The notes: generated by a model from the letters alone, not told the origin. Positions 1 to 9,712 are shown, counted from the first letter of the stretch. The stretch: DNA of 34,778 nucleotides from Comamonadaceae bacterium (GCA_947449025.1 CANFQF010000015.1:1-34778), one strand, 5' to 3'. Translations and numbers: made by a program.

Positions 1-564
1 GAGGGCAATGCCAACATCACCGAGATCCAGATGGTGGTTCACCATGGGACCCACGTCGATGCACCACGCCACTTCATGATCGACGGTCCCGCCTTTGACC
101 AGATTCCGCTGGAGCGCCTCTATGGCACGGCGGTGATCTGGCGCATCGACAAGGAGCCGTTTGCCCCCATCACCGCCGATGACCTGAAGACCGCCAGGCC
201 CAAGCTCAAACGCGGCGACATGGTCTTGCTCGACACCGGCTGGGCCCAGTACATCAACACAGAGAAGTACGAGGACCATCCCTTTTTGACCATCGATGCG
301 GCCGACTGGCTGGTGAGCCACCAGGTCAAGTTGCTGGGCGTGGACTTCAGTACGCCCGACCTGACCGCGCACAAGCGCCCTGCGGGTTTCACCTGGCCAG
401 TCCACCAGATCCTGCTGTCTCAGGGTGTGCTGGTTGCCGAGCACCTCACCAACCTTCGCTCGCTGGCCAACCAGCGCGTGGAAGCCATGTTTCTTGCGCT
501 GCCCATCGCCGGGTCCGACGGCGCACCGGCGCGCGTTCTGGCCAGACCGCTGGTCGCTGCATGA
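1..564 (+). CDS. Cyclase family protein (kynurenine formamidase-like metal-dependent hydrolase), 5' truncated by window start
   Basis: Frame 1 is open from base 1 (EGNANITEIQM...); HHGTHVDAPRHF matches the HxGTHxDxPxHF metal motif of the cyclase family. Confidence 0.88.
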   Translation, partial: EGNANITEIQMVVHHGTHVDAPRHFMIDGPAFDQIPLERLYGTAVIWRIDKEPFAPITADDLKTARPKLKRGDMVLLDTGWAQYINTEKYEDHPFLTIDAADWLVSHQVKLLGVDFSTPDLTAHKRPAGFTWPVHQILLSQGVLVAEHLTNLRSLANQRVEAMFLALPIAGSDGAPARVLARPLVAA

Positions 565-577
565 AAGAGAGCCTGTG

Positions 578-1555
578 ATGAAACTATTCAATTCGCGTCG
601 ACTCGCTGTGGTCACACTGGCCGCGACCCTCTTGGCAAGCGCTGGCGCCACCCTGGCCCAAGCCTGGCCCGATCGACCGCTGCGTCTGGTCGTGCCGCTT
701 GCCGCAGGCAGCGGAGCTGACCTCGTGGCGCGCTTGTACGCCGAGCAGCTATCGACCGCCCTCGGGCAGCCCGTGGTGGTCGACAACAAGGCCGGTGCAT
801 CGGGTGCGATTGGCTCTGAATTCGTCGCACGGGCGCCTGCCGACGGCTACACCCTGCTGCTGGCGAGCGTGTCGACCCATGGGTCTAACCCGGGCATGTT
901 CAAGAAGCTGCCCTACGACCCGGTGCGCAACTTCGAGGCCGTGAGCCTTCTGGGCAGCTTTCCGCTGATCATCGTGAGCCACCCTGCCCTAGGCGCTAAC
1001 AGCGTCCAAGATTTGGTGGCCTATGCACGGGCCAACCCGGGCAAGATGACCTTCGCCTACGGCACCGGGTCCGCTCAAGTACTCGCCGAGTTGTTTCGCA
1101 AGGTCGCCGGCACCGACGTCCTGCTGGTTCCCTACAAGAGCAACCCCCTGGCACTCAATGCCGTGGTCGCTGGCGAAAGCCACGCGATGGCCATCGACCC
1201 GGGGCCAGGCCTGCCCCTGATTGCCGCGGGCCGCGTGCGCGGTCATGCAGTGACCACGGCCGTCCGCTCCTCTGTCGTCCCGAACTTGCCCACGATGGTG
1301 GAGTCCGGATTCCCGGAGTACGAGCTGTATGCGTGGAATGCGCTGATGGCGCCGGCCGGCACGCCAGCGCCCATCGTCGAACGCTTGAGTCGCGAGATTC
1401 GCGCCATCGCCGCCAAACCAGATTTCCGCCAAAAACTGCGCACTGCCGGCATCGACGCCCAGGGCTCGACACCGGCCGAACTGCGCCGCTTCGTGGAGGC
1501 CGAATTGGCCAAGTGGACGGGGCATATCAAAGCAGCAGGCATGGTGCCCGAGTGA
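578..1555 (+). CDS. Bug/TctC-family tripartite tricarboxylate transporter substrate-binding protein
   Basis: MKLFNSRRLAVVTLAATLLASAGATLAQAWPDRPLRLVVPLAAGSGADLVAR: signal peptide plus Bug N-terminal motif; ATG at 578 preferred over the ORF-track start at 425. Confidence 0.92.
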   Translation: MKLFNSRRLAVVTLAATLLASAGATLAQAWPDRPLRLVVPLAAGSGADLVARLYAEQLSTALGQPVVVDNKAGASGAIGSEFVARAPADGYTLLLASVSTHGSNPGMFKKLPYDPVRNFEAVSLLGSFPLIIVSHPALGANSVQDLVAYARANPGKMTFAYGTGSAQVLAELFRKVAGTDVLLVPYKSNPLALNAVVAGESHAMAIDPGPGLPLIAAGRVRGHAVTTAVRSSVVPNLPTMVESGFPEYELYAWNALMAPAGTPAPIVERLSREIRAIAAKPDFRQKLRTAGIDAQGSTPAELRRFVEAELAKWTGHIKAAGMVPE

Positions 1556-1640
1556 GCTAAAGGACGCGGGTCGCTCGGCGCACAAGCGCGCCAGCCGCGG
1601 CGCCGGGCAGGCCTAGCCTGTAGCGTGGCAGCGATGCGCT

Positions 1641-3029
1641 TCAACGCATCAGCGAAATCAACCGCTGCACATTGGCCGCTTGGTCCAAATGCTTGCACTC
1701 GGTCGCGAGGTCTGCATAGCCCTTGGCGCCGATCGGCAGCTTGGGGCCCAGCGGCGCCAGCTTGCTGGCAAGCGCGTCGAACTCCAGCGCAAACTCTCGC
1801 CCGGTTCCCTCCAGGGTATGGAGCTTTCCATCGCGCGTGAAGATGGTGATGCGTGGCGCCAGCAAGGGGCGCGTATGCGAGGCGGTCACACGAACCCGCT
1901 GCATCATGTCGTGCAGGCCGGGCGGGTCTGGCTCGCCAACGCCTCGAACCACGTTTTTGTCCAGAGGAAAGCCGCGCTCGAGCACGCCATACGCGGCGTA
2001 GTAATGGGGCCGCTCGCGCTCCGGGCCGGCGTCGTTGCGGCGCGTCGGAAATGCGGGGCTGGGGTATTGGGTCTCCAGCCAATGGACTTCGCACTCGATG
2101 GAGACCACATCTTCGGGCTGGATGTTGTCGCGCCGGCAAAGCTGGGCCGTGACTTCGACGTGCGGGATGTTGTAGCCCGGCGTGGAGTAAATCCGGAACA
2201 GCGTCTCCAGAAATAGCCACTGACTGCCGAGGTCCGCCACGACATCCGACAGTTCGGCATGCAGGCTGTCGTTGAAGCTGTATCGCAGCGGGTGCCCGAG
2301 GGTGCCTGCGTAGGTGCGGTAGAACCCCGCCTCGCCTTCCAGTGACAGTTCGCCACCGGCGCCACCGTTGCGGGCGATGGCCGCGGCCAGCAGGCCATTG
2401 CGGGCCACTGCGCCTTCATGGAGCGCCTTCGGTCCGCCCTCCAGATTGCCAGCGGCCAGGTTCACGCATTGCCCAATGGCCACATGAATCTGGTCGGCCG
2501 TGAGATCCAGCGCCTTGGCGGCTGCAACTGCCGCACCGAAGATGCCAAACACCTGCCCGGCGTGAAAACCGCGCGCCATCATCGTCGGAACAAAGTCCTT
2601 GGCGAGCCGGTAGGCCACTTCATAGCCAGCGGCGACCGCGGTCAGGTACTGCCGACCGGAGCATTGGGTTTCCTCGGCGATGGCCAGGGCGGCCGGCAGC
2701 ACCAAGGAGCCGGGGTGCACCACAAGCCGAAAGGTGTCCCATTTGCCACCAGCCACCATCATCTCGGTGTTCACAAAGGCCGCAGCGGAGCGACCCAGTT
2801 TGACGTCATGCCCGAGCACGCTGGTGTTGCCCGGGCCTGCGCCATCGTCTTTCATGATCGCGAGCGCCTGCTGCGCGTCGGGGAACTGGCTTCCAAGAAG
2901 GGCCGAGGTCAGGCCCTGAAGGGTCGCGGCGCAGGCGCGGTCGACGACGGCAGGGGGCAGGTCTTCGAAGCGAAGCTGATGCACCCACTGGGCGAGTTGG
3001 CGGCTGAGGCTTTGAGTCATGGCAGGCAC
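1641..3029 (-). CDS. MmgE/PrpD family protein
   Basis: 462 aa ORF with MmgE/PrpD-like features (AAFVNTEMMVAGGKWDTF, AVAAGYEVAYRLA, GFHAGQVFGIFGAAVAAAKAL). Confidence 0.88.
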   Translation of the reverse strand: MPAMTQSLSRQLAQWVHQLRFEDLPPAVVDRACAATLQGLTSALLGSQFPDAQQALAIMKDDGAGPGNTSVLGHDVKLGRSAAAFVNTEMMVAGGKWDTFRLVVHPGSLVLPAALAIAEETQCSGRQYLTAVAAGYEVAYRLAKDFVPTMMARGFHAGQVFGIFGAAVAAAKALDLTADQIHVAIGQCVNLAAGNLEGGPKALHEGAVARNGLLAAAIARNGGAGGELSLEGEAGFYRTYAGTLGHPLRYSFNDSLHAELSDVVADLGSQWLFLETLFRIYSTPGYNIPHVEVTAQLCRRDNIQPEDVVSIECEVHWLETQYPSPAFPTRRNDAGPERERPHYYAAYGVLERGFPLDKNVVRGVGEPDPPGLHDMMQRVRVTASHTRPLLAPRITIFTRDGKLHTLEGTGREFALEFDALASKLAPLGPKLPIGAKGYADLATECKHLDQAANVQRLISLMR

Positions 3030-3802
3030 ATTGCGCCTCCGTCGACAGCAACGGTAGCGCCTGTGATGAAGCTGGCACGGGCGGAGGCGAGAAACACCGC
3101 AACTGCGGCGACTTCCTGCGGCTGCCCGTAGCGGCCCAAAGGAAGGCGCGCCGCCACTTCGGCCCGCAGCTCGTCTTCTGGACGCCCGGAGGTTTCGGAC
3201 TTGACCCGCAAGGCCGCCTTGGCCCGCTCGGTTTCGATGGGTCCCGGGTTAATGGCATTGATGCGGATGCCGCGCGGGCCCCAAGCTTTTGCGGCGGTGG
3301 CACTCACCAGCAGCAGCGCCGCATTGGCAGCGCCTCCACTGATATGCAGCGGGTTGGCGAGCTTGCCACCGGTTCCGGCGATGTTGATGATGGCACCGCG
3401 CCCGCGCTGCGCCATGCGCGGAATGACCGCATCGAGCGCAGTGACCGTGGGCATGTACTTATCGCGCATGCCGTCACTCCAGCGGCTGGTGTCTGTGCTG
3501 TCGACGGGGTGGTACTTGGCCGCGCCCGCAGAATTGACCAGAACATCGATGGGGCCCACGGCGGCCTCGATGCGCTCGATCGCCGCCTGCACCGCCTGCG
3601 CGTCGACCATCTCGACACACTCGGTATGCACGGCGAAGCCTGCGGTAGCCAGCTCTGTCGCCGCCTCCAGCAGGGCGGCTTGGGTTCGCGCCATGATGGC
3701 CACCTTGGCGCCCTCCACCGCGAAAGCGCGGGCACAGGCCAAACCAATTCCACGGCTGCCGCCCGTCACGACGACCACTTTGCCTGCAAGTTCAAGATCC
3801 AT
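3017..3802 (-). CDS. SDR family oxidoreductase
   Basis: TGGSRGIG cofactor motif, VNSAG, INAINPGPIETER, FITGATVAVDGG; overlaps the downstream MmgE/PrpD start by 13 bp. Confidence 0.92.
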   Translation of the reverse strand: MDLELAGKVVVVTGGSRGIGLACARAFAVEGAKVAIMARTQAALLEAATELATAGFAVHTECVEMVDAQAVQAAIERIEAAVGPIDVLVNSAGAAKYHPVDSTDTSRWSDGMRDKYMPTVTALDAVIPRMAQRGRGAIINIAGTGGKLANPLHISGGAANAALLLVSATAAKAWGPRGIRINAINPGPIETERAKAALRVKSETSGRPEDELRAEVAARLPLGRYGQPQEVAAVAVFLASARASFITGATVAVDGGAMCLP

Positions 3803-4283
3803 TGGCTTTCCTCAAATATGGCGCCAGGCCGCTTCAGCGCAAGGGTTACTTGCCAACCGACGCGGACCACCTCGTTGCGGGTCAATCAGAGTGACGAACG
3901 GGCTGCCAGACCGGAATGCTAGATCCGATTCGATGAATGTCGCCTCCATTCAAACCCGCGGATGAGTGTGTTTGATTTAAATCGCATCCGCAAATTGACT
4001 ACTAGGTGTAGACGGTGAGCTCACTCATGTACCCACCCATGCACGCATCGTTTGGGGCGGCTGCAGCAACGTGACCGCCCGCGACTTCCATCGCCGCTCT
4101 TAGGGCTCCAACAGGCTCTAAACTGCGCAGAGTTGCGAGCAGCGCACGCCCGCGCTTTAATGGCGGTCTCTGCATCGCCGCTTGCACAGTGCGCATCGGA
4201 ACATGGACGCCCGGGCACATGGGCGCAGGCTTTGCAAGGCCAACCTCGCAGTTGGGTACCCATTAAAAAGAAGGAGACATCGC

Positions 4284-5267
4284 ATGAAAAATTCCGTATC
4301 CCGCCGTTCGGTCCTCGTGGGCTCCGCAGCGGCGGCAGTGGGCCTGCCTTCGCTGGCCATCGCTCAGGAAGACTATCCAAACCGCCTCATCAGAATCGTG
4401 CTCCCGGTCGCGCCTGGCGCTGCCACCGACAACCTAGCCCGCCTGATCGCAGAGCAGATCCGGGTGAAGTCCGGCAAGCCGGTCATCGTCGAAAACCGCG
4501 CGGGGGGTGCATCGGGCAATGTGGGCGCGGAGCATGTATTCCGCTCTGCCCCCGATGGCTACACCTTTATGTTCTCGGCATCTGGCCCGATCGCGCTGAA
4601 CAAGCTGGTGATGGCCAAAATGCCCTATGAGCCGGCTGAATTTGCCCATGTCTCACTGGCCGCGCTGATTCCGAACGTGCTCCTGGTGCGCTCGGACTCG
4701 CCGTACAAAACGTTGCGCGATCTCATCGCCGCCGCCAAGGCCAATCCGGGCAAGCTCAATTACGGCAGCGGCGGCCCGGGGACGACCACGCACATCACTT
4801 CAGAGTTGCTCAAGACACTGAGCGGCACCGACATCGTTCACGTGCCTTACAAGGCCAGTGCCGCAGCCGTCACCGCACAAATTCAGGGGCAGACCGACTT
4901 CCAGTTCTCCGAATTGAGCAGCACCTACCAGCACGTCAAGAGCGGCGCGTTGCGGGCTCTGGCCGTGGGCAGCGAGACCCGCGCGCCCTTGCTTCCCGAT
5001 GTGCCCACCCTGTCTGAAACGTTGCCGGGCTTCGTCTCCACCGTCTGGTACGGTTTCGTCGCGCCTCCCAAGACCCCGCCAGCCATCGTCGCGAAGATGT
5101 CGGGCTGGGTGAACGAAATCATGAAGCAGCCCGAGATGGTGGCGAGGCTACAGGCGATCAACATCGTGCCCATTGGAAGCAGCCCTGCCGAGATGAGCCG
5201 CTTTGTTCAGGCCGAACTCGATCGCTGGGGTTCCGTGGTGCGCGCGGCGAAGATCGTGGCCGAGTAA
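4284..5267 (+). CDS. Bug/TctC-family substrate-binding protein with a possible twin-arginine signal
   Basis: AAGGAG at 4271-4276 precedes ATG 4284; MKNSVSRRSVLVGSAAAAVGLPSLAIAQEDYPNRLIRIVLPVAPGAATDNLAR. Confidence 0.92.
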   Translation: MKNSVSRRSVLVGSAAAAVGLPSLAIAQEDYPNRLIRIVLPVAPGAATDNLARLIAEQIRVKSGKPVIVENRAGGASGNVGAEHVFRSAPDGYTFMFSASGPIALNKLVMAKMPYEPAEFAHVSLAALIPNVLLVRSDSPYKTLRDLIAAAKANPGKLNYGSGGPGTTTHITSELLKTLSGTDIVHVPYKASAAAVTAQIQGQTDFQFSELSSTYQHVKSGALRALAVGSETRAPLLPDVPTLSETLPGFVSTVWYGFVAPPKTPPAIVAKMSGWVNEIMKQPEMVARLQAINIVPIGSSPAEMSRFVQAELDRWGSVVRAAKIVAE

Positions 5268-5299
5268 GGGCACCAAGCCCTCGGTCGAGCGCAGAAGGC

Positions 5300-5320
5300 G
5301 GCGCGGAGACTCCCCGCGCC
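5300..5320. terminator. Stem-loop between convergent genes, possible terminator (no T-tract)
   Basis: GGCGCGG-AGACTCC-CCGCGCC perfect 7-bp stem between the Bug gene end (5267) and the DUF2889-like gene end (5324). Confidence 0.3.
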
Positions 5321-5323
5321 GGC

Positions 5324-5884
5324 TCAAGGCGCCGGCTTGTGAAAGCTCGGCCAGCGCTGAAGCACCAACTCGCGCGAGGCCCCATACGCATAGCAAGTGT
5401 CGATCTTGCGTGGCGTGCCGTCCGGCCCCAGGGCGTCGAGGTCAGCCGGATTGCGCGCTGAGGTCAGGGCGATCGTGGCGGCGCTGGCCAGCGGGATCAG
5501 CAATTCGCGCAGGTGCGCGCAGGTGTCGCCGGTGGGCAGGCGCTTGCGCACCTCGCCGCTCCAGCCGGCGCCGATCTTGAGACCAATGAGGGCCTGAAGG
5601 GACTCGCCACCGCCGTTGCACTGCCGGTAAGGATAGGCGTCAAAGGTGGTGCGCACCTCCCGCACGACCATGTCGGCGCCAATCACCAGAGTCAGTCCTA
5701 GGTCGTGAATCGCGTCGCCCGCAGCCACCACATGCACGTCCGATGGGGGGCGGAAGTCATGCGGCTTGCGGTCGGTCAGGCTGGCCTCGATTTCGAACAG
5801 GCCGTCGCCACGGCGCCAGCCGCGAAACTGAATTTGACGCAGGTGCAACTCTTCGCGGGGGATGTCGTCGGTGTGCATTTTCAT
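5324..5884 (-). CDS. DUF2889-like domain protein
   Basis: Intact 186 aa ORF; LRQIQFRGWRRGDGLFEIEASLTDRKPHDF...CNGGGESLQALIGLKIGAGWSGEVRKRL...GDTCAHLRELL resembles DUF2889 as recalled. Confidence 0.75.
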   Translation of the reverse strand: MKMHTDDIPREELHLRQIQFRGWRRGDGLFEIEASLTDRKPHDFRPPSDVHVVAAGDAIHDLGLTLVIGADMVVREVRTTFDAYPYRQCNGGGESLQALIGLKIGAGWSGEVRKRLPTGDTCAHLRELLIPLASAATIALTSARNPADLDALGPDGTPRKIDTCYAYGASRELVLQRWPSFHKPAP

Positions 5885-6000
5885 AGTATGCCGTCAGGCC
5901 TGAACACTCGCGAATTTGCAAAGGAGGGCAGGTTGCGCCTGTCATGCAATTTCAATGCGGGCATCTGGGCCAGCCGCGTGACGCGCAGCCGCTTAGAAGC

Positions 6001-7161
6001 TCAGAAAGAGCGCGGTAGTTTGAGCACGTGCTCGGCGACGTGGCTCAAGATCATGTTGGTGGAGATGGGCGCCACCTGATACAGGCGGGTTTCGCGGAAT
6101 TTGCGCTCGACGTCGTACTCGCAGGCAAATCCGAAACCGCCATGGGTCTGCAGACAGGCATTGGCCGCCTCCCAACTGGCCTTGGCCGCCAGGTACTTGG
6201 CCATATTGGCCTCCACACCGGCGTTCTGGCGGGCATCAATTTTTTCGCAGGCGCGCCAGCGCATGAGGCTGGCAGCTTCAAGTTCGATGAAAGATTCGGC
6301 CAGGGGAAATTGAATGCCCTGGTTCTGGCCGATGGGGCGGCCAAAGACCTTGCGCTCGCTGGCGTAGTTGCGCGCGCGCTCGATGAACCAGTAGCCATCA
6401 CCGATGCATTCGGCGGCGATCAAGGTGCGTTCAGCGTTGAGGCCCTCGAAGATCACCTTCAGGCCCTTGCCCTCCTGTCCGAGCAGCGCGTCTTCCGGCA
6501 GCTCCAGGTTGTCGAAAAACAGCTCGTTGGTCTCGTGGTTCACCATGTTCAAAATGGGCCGCACCGTGAGGCCGTTTCCGATGGCCTTGTCCAGTTCGAT
6601 GATGAAGCAGCTGAGGCCATCGCTCTTGCGCTCAACCTCGGCAATCGGCGTGGTACGGGCCAGCAAAATCAGAAGGTCACTGTGCTGCACGCGCGAGATC
6701 CAGACCTTCTGGCCGTTGATCACCCAGCGGCCGTCTTTCTTCACCGCCGTGGTTTTGAGCTTGGTGGTGTCGCTACCGGTGGTGGGCTCGGTCACGCCCA
6801 TGGCCTGCACCCTCAGCTCGCCCGCGGCGATCTTGGGCAGGTAATGCTCTTTTTGCGCCTGAGAGCCGCTGAACACGATGGTGTTCATGACATACATCTG
6901 CCCGTGGCAGGCGCCAGAATTACCACCCGATCGGTTAATTTCTTCCATGATCACCGAAGCCTCGGCCATGGACAGGCCCGGGCCGCCGAACTCCGGCGGG
7001 ATCAGGGCGGCCAGCCAGCCCGCCTTGGTCAGCGCGGTGACGAATTCCTCGGGATAGCCGCGCTTTTCATCGATCTTGCGGAAGTACTCGTCGGGGTACT
7101 GGGCGCAGAGGGCGCGCACCGCGTCGCGCAGTTCCTGGTATTGGTCGGGAGCGTGGAGCAT
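6001..7161 (-). CDS. Acyl-CoA dehydrogenase family protein
   Basis: QAMGVTEPTTGSDTTKLKT, GQKVWISR, AERTLIAAECIGDGYWFIERARNYASERKVFGRPIGQNQGIQFPLA, THGGFGFACEYDVERKFRETRL. Confidence 0.95.
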   Translation of the reverse strand: MLHAPDQYQELRDAVRALCAQYPDEYFRKIDEKRGYPEEFVTALTKAGWLAALIPPEFGGPGLSMAEASVIMEEINRSGGNSGACHGQMYVMNTIVFSGSQAQKEHYLPKIAAGELRVQAMGVTEPTTGSDTTKLKTTAVKKDGRWVINGQKVWISRVQHSDLLILLARTTPIAEVERKSDGLSCFIIELDKAIGNGLTVRPILNMVNHETNELFFDNLELPEDALLGQEGKGLKVIFEGLNAERTLIAAECIGDGYWFIERARNYASERKVFGRPIGQNQGIQFPLAESFIELEAASLMRWRACEKIDARQNAGVEANMAKYLAAKASWEAANACLQTHGGFGFACEYDVERKFRETRLYQVAPISTNMILSHVAEHVLKLPRSF

Positions 7162-7240
7162 GGGGAAAATCCTGGAAAGGGCATGGCGGGCCGGTGTCTG
7201 CGGCGCTACCTAAAATCATATTCCGTGATTCAGCGCTGCT

Positions 7241-7253
7241 TAAATTACATTTA
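7241..7253. promoter_or_regulatory. Candidate LysR-type regulator box (T-N11-A dyad)
   Basis: TAAAT-TAC-ATTTA, a perfect 13-bp dyad in the divergent intergenic region between the acyl-CoA dehydrogenase (start 7161) and lysR-type gene (start 7387). Confidence 0.5.
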
Positions 7254-7386
7254 TTGATTCGCGGATCAGATTCATGCATGCCCGTCGAGGCACCAGCGCT
7301 ACGACATCGGCTCCTCGCAGGGTCGGGCAAAAGAACTGGTGTACGGACCTGCTGCCGTTGATGCGCCTTTAACAGCACCCCCCGCC

Positions 7387-8319
7387 ATGGACCTCAAGCA
7401 GCTTCGCGCCTTTGTCTCCGTCGCCGACACGGGCAGCGTGACCCGCACTGCGACGCGCCTGAATCTGGTGCAGCCGGCGGTCACCCGCCAGTTGCAGCTG
7501 CTCGAGGAAACACTGGGAACACCCCTGTTCGTCCGCGGCCGCGGTGGTATGGTCCTCACCGATGCGGGCCGAACCCTGCTGGCCTACGCGCGGCGCATCC
7601 TCGACGAAGTCGAGCGCGCCCGTATCGAGATCCAGCCCACCGCGGGGCCTGTGCAAGGCGTCGTGAATGTGGGCATTTTGGCCAGCGTGGCGCAACTCCT
7701 GACGCCAGATCTGGTGGGCGAGGTCGCCCGGCACTACCCAGGGATCCGGCTACGCCTCGCAGTGGGCTACGCCGGCCACCTGCTGAAGTGGCTCGAGAGC
7801 GGTGATATCGACCTGGCCCTCACCTACGCCGAGCGGCAAGCACAGGCGCTGCATGTGAAAACCCTGCTGTCCGAGCCCTTGTGGGCCGTGGCGCCGGCGG
7901 GGGCCGGCTTACGCCGGGACAAGGCGGTGGCGCTTTCGCGGGTGGCGCGCGAGTCCTTCGTCATGCCGGCGGCGTCCCAAGGGCTGCGCGCCATCATCGA
8001 ACAAGGCGCCGCGGCGCAAAAACTGGACTTGAAGATTTCGGTCGAGACCAACGATCTGGCGGTGCAAAAACAGTTGGTCAAGGCCGGCTGGGGCTGGACC
8101 ATCCTGCCGGCGGTGGGCGTGGCCGAGGAGGTGCAGCGCGGCGAGTTATGCGCTGCGCCGGTCTCTCGTCCGACACTGCAGCGACGCCTGGTGTTGGCCG
8201 TGCCGGCCCACCGTCAGCCCACCGACCCGGTGCGCTGCGTCACCGGCACACTGATCGCGTGCGTGAAGTCCGCCGTGCAAGGTGGGCGCTGGACTGGCGC
8301 GCAGTGGCTGGGGGACTGA
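7387..8319 (+). CDS. LysR family transcriptional regulator
   Basis: MDLKQLRAFVSVADTGSVTRTATRLNLVQPAVTRQLQLLEETLGTPLFVRGRGGMVLTDAGRTLL is a classic LysR HTH; ATG at 7387 preferred over 7339. Confidence 0.95.
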   Translation: MDLKQLRAFVSVADTGSVTRTATRLNLVQPAVTRQLQLLEETLGTPLFVRGRGGMVLTDAGRTLLAYARRILDEVERARIEIQPTAGPVQGVVNVGILASVAQLLTPDLVGEVARHYPGIRLRLAVGYAGHLLKWLESGDIDLALTYAERQAQALHVKTLLSEPLWAVAPAGAGLRRDKAVALSRVARESFVMPAASQGLRAIIEQGAAAQKLDLKISVETNDLAVQKQLVKAGWGWTILPAVGVAEEVQRGELCAAPVSRPTLQRRLVLAVPAHRQPTDPVRCVTGTLIACVKSAVQGGRWTGAQWLGD

Positions 8320-8383
8320 AGCGCTCCACCCAAGCGGCTACTCTGGTCCGCCGAGAGTCGCGACGAGCGCCCCGGCGATCGAC

Positions 8384-9712
8384 TTAAGCCTGCGGGCCAG
8401 CTTCCATTGGCTCGACACCACACCAGTCCAGGATCGTGGAGGCGACTACGGTGACGGCAGACAGGTAGTCCTCCACATCCACCCATTCATCTGTCTGGCC
8501 GTTTTGCGACAAGTCGCCACATAGCGGTCCGAGACCCACCGTCGGGATCCCCTTTTGGACCATCGGGTTGCGGATGTCGCTGGACGTATGCATGGGATTG
8601 ACCTGAGGCACATGGCCGGTGACCTGCTCGATGGCGCTGGCCAATGTCCGATAGAGCGGGTGCTCCGATGACACCTCTGCCCCGGTAACGCCCGACTCCC
8701 AATGCAGTTGCGGCGGATGCTCGCGGAACCAAGGATCGTCTTGACCCAAAGCGGCCAAGGCCTCCTCGACCTGCGCCATGACATGGGCCATCGGCTCAGG
8801 CGGCGCAAAAGAGATCGCGCCACCCAACCAGCAATCGCCGCGCACACGCGAGAGCGAGTCGGTCGGGTCGCAGTTCATGGTGGACACCATGAGGTTGGTT
8901 GATCGGCCCACCGCCTGATGAAGCAAGGGGTGCTGCTGCTCGGCGCCTCGCCGCTCGTCGAGGTGCATGAGTGCCTCAAACACCTTGAAAGCCTTGGCGA
9001 CCGGATTGACGGCCAAATGCGCAAAGGCGGTCTGCAGGGGCTCGGATGTCGGCGGCGGGGCACCCTGGACCCGAATCCGAAACTCCAGCTGTCCGGATGC
9101 GAAGGCCTTGATTTCCTTCATGCCCAGGCCTGATTCAGCAGGGTGCAAATAGATTGCAGCGTCGGCCGTAAGCCCTTGGTGCAACAGTGCGGAGACGCCT
9201 CGCGCATGCCGCTTGCTAGGCGTACTGACCAAAATGACATTCCCCTTGGGCTGCAAGCCACAGGCCTTGAGCAACGCAATCGCCTGGGTGTAGATGGCCA
9301 CGCCGGCCAGGTCGTCGGCAACGCCCCAGCCGTGGATTCGGCCGCCAGTGATCTCCCCTTTGAAGGGGTCATGTCGCCATTCATCCAGACGGGAAAGCGG
9401 TTCGTTGTCTGGATGCCCAAAAAACAGCAGGCTGCGGCCTGCGCCAGGGGTTCCGATGCGCGCCACCACGCATTCGCGCAGGCCAGGCGTCATGGCTTCC
9501 TCGGCGGCAAACTCTTCAACCATGGGAACCGCCTGCGGGTCGTATTGGACCCATTCAACACGGCAGCCCATATCTGCAGACGCTTTTGCAATCGCACGCA
9601 GGACTGCGGCCTCACCGTGTCGGGTCTCGGCGATCAAGTCCTGCAAAAATCCGATGATGCTCTCGCGCTGCCTGGCAAGCGTTTGCGCAATGAGGGGGGC
9701 AAGGTCATTCAT
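8384..9712 (-). CDS. M20 family (ArgE/DapE-type) metallopeptidase homologue with noncanonical active site
   Basis: FGHPDNEP, DPFKGEITGGRIHGWGVADDLAG, and C-terminal HTSSDIRNPMVQKGIPTVGLGP match the M20 fold; canonical EE dyad absent. Confidence 0.82.
   Translation of the reverse strand: MNDLAPLIAQTLARQRESIIGFLQDLIAETRHGEAAVLRAIAKASADMGCRVEWVQYDPQAVPMVEEFAAEEAMTPGLRECVVARIGTPGAGRSLLFFGHPDNEPLSRLDEWRHDPFKGEITGGRIHGWGVADDLAGVAIYTQAIALLKACGLQPKGNVILVSTPSKRHARGVSALLHQGLTADAAIYLHPAESGLGMKEIKAFASGQLEFRIRVQGAPPPTSEPLQTAFAHLAVNPVAKAFKVFEALMHLDERRGAEQQHPLLHQAVGRSTNLMVSTMNCDPTDSLSRVRGDCWLGGAISFAPPEPMAHVMAQVEEALAALGQDDPWFREHPPQLHWESGVTGAEVSSEHPLYRTLASAIEQVTGHVPQVNPMHTSSDIRNPMVQKGIPTVGLGPLCGDLSQNGQTDEWVDVEDYLSAVTVVASTILDWCGVEPMEAGPQA

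Noticed and set aside
1243-2220. 325-aa minus-strand ORF
   Set aside because: Out-of-frame overlap with the MmgE/PrpD gene and antisense to the Bug gene; low-complexity Arg/Ala-rich composition.
6028-7257. 409-aa plus-strand ORF
   Set aside because: Antisense shadow of the acyl-CoA dehydrogenase; no family motifs.
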